Shown in pieces: positions 59,562 to 64,000 of a stretch of DNA of 64,000 nucleotides. The position numbers and the translations under genes are program-made. Positions within the stretch are counted from its first letter, which is position 1, and each line of letters begins with the position of its first letter. The notes beneath the pieces were generated by a model that had not been told where the DNA came from, ran no database searches, and saw only the letters and a program-made list of their open reading frames with translations. The DNA comes from JBBDYG01 sp040901765. Lineage in GTDB: Bacteria; Planctomycetota; Planctomycetia; Pirellulales; Lacipirellulaceae. Where the stretch lies: positions 1-64,000 of the forward strand of contig JBBDYG010000069.1 in assembly GCA_040901765.1 (NCBI GenBank), written 5' to 3'.

Positions 59562-60623
59562 TTAACTTAGGACGCGCAGCTTCTTTCGACACGCCAGCGC
59601 ACCGATCAAGACCCACGCGCTAATCACAATCGCGGTTGGCTCGGGAACGGCCGCACTTCCACCGCTGCCCGAATTGCCGAACGCGGCCTTCCATTGATCG
59701 TAGTGGGCCGTGCCGATGAGGCCGCCAATGTCGTCGTTCGGAAGCGTATCGGTGGCCCCGACGTTATCCCGCCACACGGCGTAATCCGCCGCATTCACCG
59801 TGCCGTCTTCGTTGTAGTCGCCGATCAATTCCTCTGCTAGCGAAGCGGTGGCGATTAAGGTGCCCGTGAACTGAACTACGGGAGTGCCTCCCCCGTAAAA
59901 AAAGTTCATCGGCACCGTCAGCGTGATCTCATTGCCCGACACGGCATAGCTGGCCATGGAAGTGCAACTGTCGCCGTTCCCGTCATCATCTCTGCAGTTC
60001 AAACCATCTTGGCCGGTGGTGGACTGCCTTGATCCCCCTTCAAATTCTGGAAAGGCTGCCGAGCTTATGTTCCCGTCGAACCACCCCTGAGGAATCGTAA
60101 TGGCGATGTCAATCGGATCGAATTCTCCGCCCGATACGGGCCGTGCAGTAGAATTGTAGGACAGGATCGTGTCGCGGACGGCGCCGTAGAAGGTTATGAC
60201 TCCAGGTGAGTCGAGAACAAATCCGTAATTGGCAGGCATGGGGGTGCCGGGATTGGCGTCACCGGCTACGTTGGGGTCGCCCGCGTCACCGCCTCCTTCC
60301 TGAGGAAGCCAATTTCCGCTATTGGCCGCTACTGCGTTGGCCGAAACGAACGAGATGGTGGTTGGATTCATCACGTCGTCAACATCCACCGTCACCGTGC
60401 CACTGTAGGTCGTGGTCAAGCTCGTGCCCTCGGCATCTTGCGCGGTCATCGGCTGGCCCAAAGCGTTGACAAAAGGGGCCGCTAACAGCGAATTCGGTCC
60501 CTGAAGTTCAAACACAACTTGTACCGCGAAGCCACTGCGAACGGACAGAACGCAGGCCGCGGCAAGCAACCACGCGCAAGTTCGGCGTACTCGTACATCA
60601 CTCAAAAATCCTAAACGATTCAT
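59562..60623 (-). CDS. PEP-CTERM protein with dockerin-type segment
   Basis: 353 residues. Signal peptide (AWLLAAACVLSVRSGFA), a beta-rich domain with repeated Gly/Asn/Asp turns, then EELIGDYNEDGTVNAADYAVWR, one clear calcium-binding dockerin-like loop, a second weaker loop, and the sorting signal VPEPTAIVISAWVLIGALA then CRKKLRVL. No enzyme motif seen. With the proteins at 6734 and 16275 it forms the window's set of sorted surface proteins; no exosortase gene is present here. Confidence 0.85.
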   Translation of the reverse strand: MNRLGFLSDVRVRRTCAWLLAAACVLSVRSGFAVQVVFELQGPNSLLAAPFVNALGQPMTAQDAEGTSLTTTYSGTVTVDVDDVMNPTTISFVSANAVAANSGNWLPQEGGGDAGDPNVAGDANPGTPMPANYGFVLDSPGVITFYGAVRDTILSYNSTARPVSGGEFDPIDIAITIPQGWFDGNISSAAFPEFEGGSRQSTTGQDGLNCRDDDGNGDSCTSMASYAVSGNEITLTVPMNFFYGGGTPVVQFTGTLIATASLAEELIGDYNEDGTVNAADYAVWRDNVGATDTLPNDDIGGLIGTAHYDQWKAAFGNSGSGGSAAVPEPTAIVISAWVLIGALACRKKLRVLS

Positions 60624-60687
60624 CGCATCTCTCCTTCGGCTCTAGCCGAATGTGTTGTGAAACCTTGCTGTAAAAAGCCAATGCTTG

Positions 60688-62022
60688 TCACTCCCGCCGC
60701 AACCCTGTCGACAGGTTGTACTTCAATGGCCCCTGGCGAAACGTGGCTTCGCCAAACACCGCGACATGCCCCTTTTCGGATTTCGGCACGACGCCGACAT
60801 ACCCGCCGCCCTCGTCCGCACCCGAACGTTTAAGCTCGGTGGCCTTCCACTCGGCGTTGCGGAAATCCTTCGTGTCGGAGTGAGCCACCCACAACCGGGC
60901 CGATTCCGGCACAGGCTTGGCATCAAACTTCAGTCGAATCTGGCCATCGGCATCCTCATATGTCCAATCGACCTTGGGCGTCGGCTTGCCCGCGGCGACG
61001 TGTTGGGTAAACGCCGCCAACGTGATCAAAGCGCCCTCCCGGCCGTCGCCCAAGCTATGTCCCGCGTTGGGCACGTACCGCAGGTGCTTCGCGCCAACCA
61101 GATCATCCCAGAAAAGGTTCGTCGCGTCGACCGTCCAGTACCGATCGTTGGTGCCGTTGATAATCAGCTTGGGAAGCGCGAGCTGGCTGCGGTAGGTGTA
61201 GGGATCCATCCATAGCCACAAGGGAATCTCGGGCTTGTCGAACATCACGTCCACCAAACCCTTGCTGGTGTAATCGGCGATCTGCTCGCTGTACTCGCCC
61301 CAGGTCTCGAGCTGGTACTTCATCTGCGGACGGAAATTAAGGTGGTTGATCACGATCGGCGCGATCCCCGCCACGCGGTCATCCGCCACGGCGGTCAGCC
61401 AACTGGTCCAACCACGCTTCGAGCCGCCCGTGACGACGAATTTCTCGACATCGACGCCGTACTTCTCCTGGGCCAGATTCTCCACCGCGTTCATTGCGCT
61501 CACCGCGCTCTTGACCATCGGGAACAACAGCGGCCAGGTGGCGTCTTTGGTTTCGATATACCGCAGGAGCGTTTCCGTGATCAGGTCGTCCTCGACACGG
61601 TCGTCAAACAGCGGTTGATTCGGCACCTGATGCAAGATCGCGACCGGCGTCGCCGCAGCCTGCGCCAGCTTGACGCCCATCGCCATGTCTTCCTCGCTGG
61701 GCTGGCCGCCGGTCTTCCCGCCGGTGATAAACAGCAGCACCGTATTCTGATACCGCAAGTTGCTCGGCACATAGGCATACAGAGCGTGCTTCCACGGAAT
61801 TCCCTGCCACGTTTGCGAAGTAAGCTCGAGCTTGTGAATGGTGCAGCCGTCGGCCTCGACCGTCTCCTTCAGCTCGTACTTATAAGAATCGTCCGCCGCC
61901 GAGACGTAATCCTGCAAGGCGGTGGGAATCTTTTCCGTTGCCGTCTCCTTCGCCACTGCGCTGCGCACTGCAACGGCCGCGACGGCCGAAATAAAGAAAA
62001 CGATTGCAAGAGAACGCATCAT
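60688..62022 (-). CDS. PhoPQ-activated pathogenicity-related (PqaA-like) hydrolase
   Basis: 444 residues of the alpha/beta-hydrolase fold with a signal peptide (RSLAIVFFISAVAAVAV). The family feature WQGIPWKHALYAYVPSNLRY, the nucleophile elbow TGGSKRGWTSWLTAVAD with Ser in G-x-S-x-x-G, and the late NGTNDRYWTVDATN (acid) and NAGHSLGDGREG (His) are all visible. PqaA-like proteins are predicted periplasmic hydrolases of unknown substrate; the name comes from Salmonella. Two adjacent ATGs start it; either fits. Confidence 0.9.
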   Translation of the reverse strand: MMRSLAIVFFISAVAAVAVRSAVAKETATEKIPTALQDYVSAADDSYKYELKETVEADGCTIHKLELTSQTWQGIPWKHALYAYVPSNLRYQNTVLLFITGGKTGGQPSEEDMAMGVKLAQAAATPVAILHQVPNQPLFDDRVEDDLITETLLRYIETKDATWPLLFPMVKSAVSAMNAVENLAQEKYGVDVEKFVVTGGSKRGWTSWLTAVADDRVAGIAPIVINHLNFRPQMKYQLETWGEYSEQIADYTSKGLVDVMFDKPEIPLWLWMDPYTYRSQLALPKLIINGTNDRYWTVDATNLFWDDLVGAKHLRYVPNAGHSLGDGREGALITLAAFTQHVAAGKPTPKVDWTYEDADGQIRLKFDAKPVPESARLWVAHSDTKDFRNAEWKATELKRSGADEGGGYVGVVPKSEKGHVAVFGEATFRQGPLKYNLSTGLRRE

Positions 62023-62075
62023 AAAGTCCTTTGAATATCAGGATCGTTAGTATCTCACATTGGAAAAATTCATTG

Positions 62076-62195
62076 CACCACGGAGCCACGGAGAACACGG
62101 AGGAAGAAAGAGTCAAATGAACAGGAAAATACGGCTGACCAGAGCTTCGATCAATAAAATTGCTTTTTCCGTGTACTCCGTGGCTCTGTGGTAAA
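62076..62195. repeat. Family D inverted repeat
   Basis: Arms ACCACGGAGCCACGGAGAAC and the inverse ending CCGTGGCTCTGTGGTAA enclose about 65 nt. It lies 54 bp upstream of the PqaA-like start and is the first of three different inverted repeats in a row. Confidence 0.9.
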
Positions 62196-62243
62196 CTGAG
62201 TTTTTCTTTCCGCTGCTCATTCATCTTGCCCGTTGCGGCGGAA
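62186..62243. repeat. Duplicate of the HEAT gene 3' tail
   Basis: CATCTTGCCCGTTGCGGC and about 40 further bases (TGTGGTAA.CTGA.TTTTTCTT) match 62451-62509, which is the end of the HEAT lipoprotein gene plus its flank. On the minus strand the copy would read AATGKMNE where the gene ends AATGKMD. Two inverted repeats lie between the copies. Confidence 0.75.
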
Positions 62244-62325
62244 TTAAAGGGGTCAGGAACCAATTTGCGAAAGTTGCCTGTGCTGTCACATTCCCGTCGA
62301 GAGAATTGGTTCCTGACACCTTTAA
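62244..62325. repeat. Inverted repeat with GGTCAGGAACCAATT arms
   Basis: Arms of 22 bp (TTAAAGGGGTCAGGAACCAA.. and inverse, one mismatch) around 38 nt. No relation to families A-E. Confidence 0.88.
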
Positions 62326-62332
62326 ACAAGAA

Positions 62333-62424
62333 ATTTGAACAGGAGGAAACAGAGGGAACAGAGAAACGTATGGCTATATTCTTTGGTCTTCTTTCTCTGT
62401 TTTCTCAGTTTCCTCCTGTTAAAT
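62333..62424. repeat. Inverted repeat with ACAGGAGGAAACAGAG arms
   Basis: Left arm ATTTGAACAGGAGGAAACAG with GGGAACAGAGAAA and right arm TTTCTCTGTTTTCTCAGTTT with CCTCCTGTTAAAT pair over about 33 bp with four mismatches, around 25 nt. It is built, like families D and E, from repeated short words (GGAAACAGAG). Confidence 0.88.
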
Positions 62425-62480
62425 CCTTTGGTTGCGGCCTTACGGCCGCGCTGTGGTAATCTGATTTTTTCTTATCGTTA

Positions 62481-62864
62481 CTAATCCATCTTGCCCGTTG
62501 CGGCCCGAATTTTTTCGATGGCTTCGCTGGCGTTCTGGCGGACCTTTGGGTGGGGGTCGTCCTTGGCAATCTTCTCCAATTCATCGACCGCGTCCGCCGC
62601 GAGCGCGCCCATGTTGCCAAGGTTGAACGCGGCAATCCCGCGGATGCGAAAATTCCCGTCCTTTAAGCTGTCCACCTGCGACTGTGGATCGAGCAGCCAA
62701 GGCGCCTTCGCCGGATCCGTGGGCGGCGGCGGGGTGTGCTCGCAACCCCCGATTATTCCTAGCACCAGGATCAATCCTCCCGCGAATCGGCGAGGAACGG
62801 TTACTCGTTCAAGTCGAACCAACAAACACCTCCGCCATCCTGAAATTGCCAATTCGATCACCAC
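62481..62864 (-). CDS. HEAT-repeat lipoprotein
   Basis: 127 residues. The N-terminus ends in the lipobox GIIGGC (Cys41), so the protein is lipid-anchored; a shorter start within the first 25 residues is possible. The mature part has two HEAT-like helix pairs (GNFRIRGIAAFNLGNMGALA; AVDELEKIAKDDPHPKVRQN then ASEAIEKIRAA). HEAT repeats mediate protein contacts. The last codons are duplicated 265 bp downstream (62186-62243). Confidence 0.82.
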   Translation of the reverse strand: MVIELAISGWRRCLLVRLERVTVPRRFAGGLILVLGIIGGCEHTPPPPTDPAKAPWLLDPQSQVDSLKDGNFRIRGIAAFNLGNMGALAADAVDELEKIAKDDPHPKVRQNASEAIEKIRAATGKMD

Positions 62865-62926
62865 GCTCTGGCCTCGTTAAACCGCGAATCTCATCCGTGC
62901 CATCAGTGAAATCCGTGGTTCTCAAA

Positions 62927-63991
62927 TCACTCGCTAGAAATATCGCCGGCGGCGATCGTGGACCGCGCGCGGTAGGCTTCCATATCGATGCCTTCGTTAA
63001 GCAGCGTCACGGAGCCGTCCGCCATCAGGAAATTACACCCGCCCGGATGATCGCTGTGAAAGTTGGCCGCCGAATGCTTGCCCCCTTCGTAGCTTGCTTT
63101 GCAGTAATGATCGGGGTTCGTGTTTTGTGCGGCAATATCGGTCATGTATTGGATGAGATCGATGAACGTGTCGGTCACGGGGTATTTGTTCATCGGTTCG
63201 ACCGTATTGGCATAGATGCTTCCCTTCGGCCCAAGCACCCGAAAGTACTGGGTGCTGTTAGGCTCGCTCACCATCCAGCCAATCGAGGCCAGCGGAATCA
63301 CTCCCAGCGGGTCGGGCACCAAGTCGGCCTGCGTACAACCGGCCAAGTGGCAAAGATTCCACTTCGGATCGCCGCTCGAATCCCCCATGGCGATCGTCTT
63401 GCTCGTGCCGTCGCTCATCTGCCGAATCGATGCGCCGAACGCCACGTTGAACATTCCTAGTTGCGACTTCCGCACGCGGCCCGGCTTCACGCCCGTTGCC
63501 GCGCAGAAGGCATCCGTGTAACCCATCGAGTACGCATACTCCGTGATAGCAAAGACCTTATCGTCAACGACTTTCCCCACCAACTCGTCCGTGATTGGAT
63601 TGAAAGAACCGGAGGAGGGGCACTTGAAGATGGAAATCACTGTCGAAGCGACGCCCGGCAACTGATTCTCCCATTGCTCGTTTTGATCGTAGAGGTCGTG
63701 CAGCGACGCCTCCTCGAAAAACGGCAGCAGCGACGTGTTGGCACTGGCGTAGACGTCGGTCGGCTTGCCCTTCATAACCGCCCCCGGTGGGAACGCCCCA
63801 TGCGTGGCATGGTGGTTCTGCAGCGCGATGCCGAACTGCTTGAGGTTGCTCATGCACTCTGCCCGGCGGGCGGCCTCGCGGGCGGCTTGCACTGCCGGCA
63901 GTAAGAGAGCAATGAGGATGCCGATGATCGCAATCACGACCAGAAGTTCCACGAGCGTAAACGCCCGCGCCGAACGATGGCGAGTCACCAT
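62927..63991 (-). CDS. DUF1559 domain protein (type II pseudopilin-like)
   Basis: 354 residues. RAFTLVELLVVIAIIGILIA is a prepilin-type N-methylation signal, followed by LLPAVQAAREAARRAECMSN; the C-terminal HPGGCNFLMADGSVTLLNEG is the hallmark H-x-G-G-x-N-x-x-x-x-D-G-S of DUF1559. This very large family is specific to planctomycetes and relatives (tens to hundreds per genome), with no established role; they are exported by a type II-like system. The start lies 9 bp from the window edge; a start further upstream cannot be excluded. Confidence 0.95.
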   Translation of the reverse strand: MVTRHRSARAFTLVELLVVIAIIGILIALLLPAVQAAREAARRAECMSNLKQFGIALQNHHATHGAFPPGAVMKGKPTDVYASANTSLLPFFEEASLHDLYDQNEQWENQLPGVASTVISIFKCPSSGSFNPITDELVGKVVDDKVFAITEYAYSMGYTDAFCAATGVKPGRVRKSQLGMFNVAFGASIRQMSDGTSKTIAMGDSSGDPKWNLCHLAGCTQADLVPDPLGVIPLASIGWMVSEPNSTQYFRVLGPKGSIYANTVEPMNKYPVTDTFIDLIQYMTDIAAQNTNPDHYCKASYEGGKHSAANFHSDHPGGCNFLMADGSVTLLNEGIDMEAYRARSTIAAGDISSE

Positions 63992-64000
63992 TTTTCCGTT

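Noticed and set aside
1..64000. tRNA, rRNA and known riboswitches
   Set aside because: No cloverleaf with a TTCGAATC-like T-arm and no rRNA-like conserved core was recognised by eye. A tRNAscan/Infernal run would be needed to exclude weak cases.

Overview
The window reads as a chromosomal stretch of a planctomycete, most likely of the Pirellulales. The evidence is the combination of families: a DUF1559 pseudopilin-like protein, a DUF1552/DUF1592 pair with CxxCH haem motifs, three PEP-CTERM proteins (two of them with dockerin-type calcium repeats), a PQQ/binding-protein fusion, a GlmU-like protein of the planctomycete type, Uma2 and DUF4058 proteins, and lpxK (a lipid A-making outer membrane). 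No rRNA, tRNA, CRISPR array, prophage or integrase was seen. The one transposase-like gene is a REP-associated tyrosine transposase (RAYT).

Layout. 0-4.6 kb: an ABC exporter pair (ATPase and a permease-GldG fusion) read leftward. 4.9-16.2 kb: nadB, a secreted SGNH-like dockerin protein, a solo HicB-like protein, a giant low-complexity membrane protein, lpxK, a BON-like protein, cysC, an acyl-CoA dehydrogenase and a small anchored protein. 16.2-20 kb: secreted proteins, a small protein/HNH endonuclease pair, and a DUF6922 antitoxin-like gene whose partner has been cut off by a repeat. 20-22.3 kb: alpha-glucan phosphorylase. 23.0-26.7 kb: an AT-richer two-gene restriction-modification-like cassette (N6-adenine methyltransferase plus PD-(D/E)XK nuclease, ATGA overlap). 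26.7-31.9 kb: a repeat-rich kilobase, then the DUF1552/DUF1592 pair. 32-36.5 kb: diguanylate cyclase, GlmU-like protein, metF, DUF4058. 36.5-43 kb: PhnD-PQQ fusion, PDZ-NHL protein, Ser/Thr kinase. 43-51 kb: RAYT with its REPs, small regulators, citrate synthase, an SDR lacking its catalytic lysine, a GH88 hydrolase, Uma2, Dabb, lexA. 51-64 kb: two PDZ serine-protease homologues (one intact, one degenerate), small genes, proB, P450, matrixin, PEP-CTERM, PqaA-like, HEAT lipoprotein, DUF1559.

The most striking feature is between the genes. Nearly every spacer carries palindromic repeats of at least eight families. Two families (here A, four copies; B, three copies, one cut by the window edge) are about 205-220 bp long and share no obvious sequence, yet have the same plan: an outside hairpin, a closing stem around four inner hairpins, then another outside hairpin. 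Others are REP-like units around the RAYT gene, 25-bp long-arm hairpins, and direct-word palindromes such as the three nested shells at 47.2-47.5 kb. In several places repeats touch genes: they carry stop codons, encode an in-frame insert in the P450, truncate a toxin-like gene, and lie next to duplicated gene tails.

Start sites, functions and repeat boundaries were assigned by eye; no database or folding program was run.
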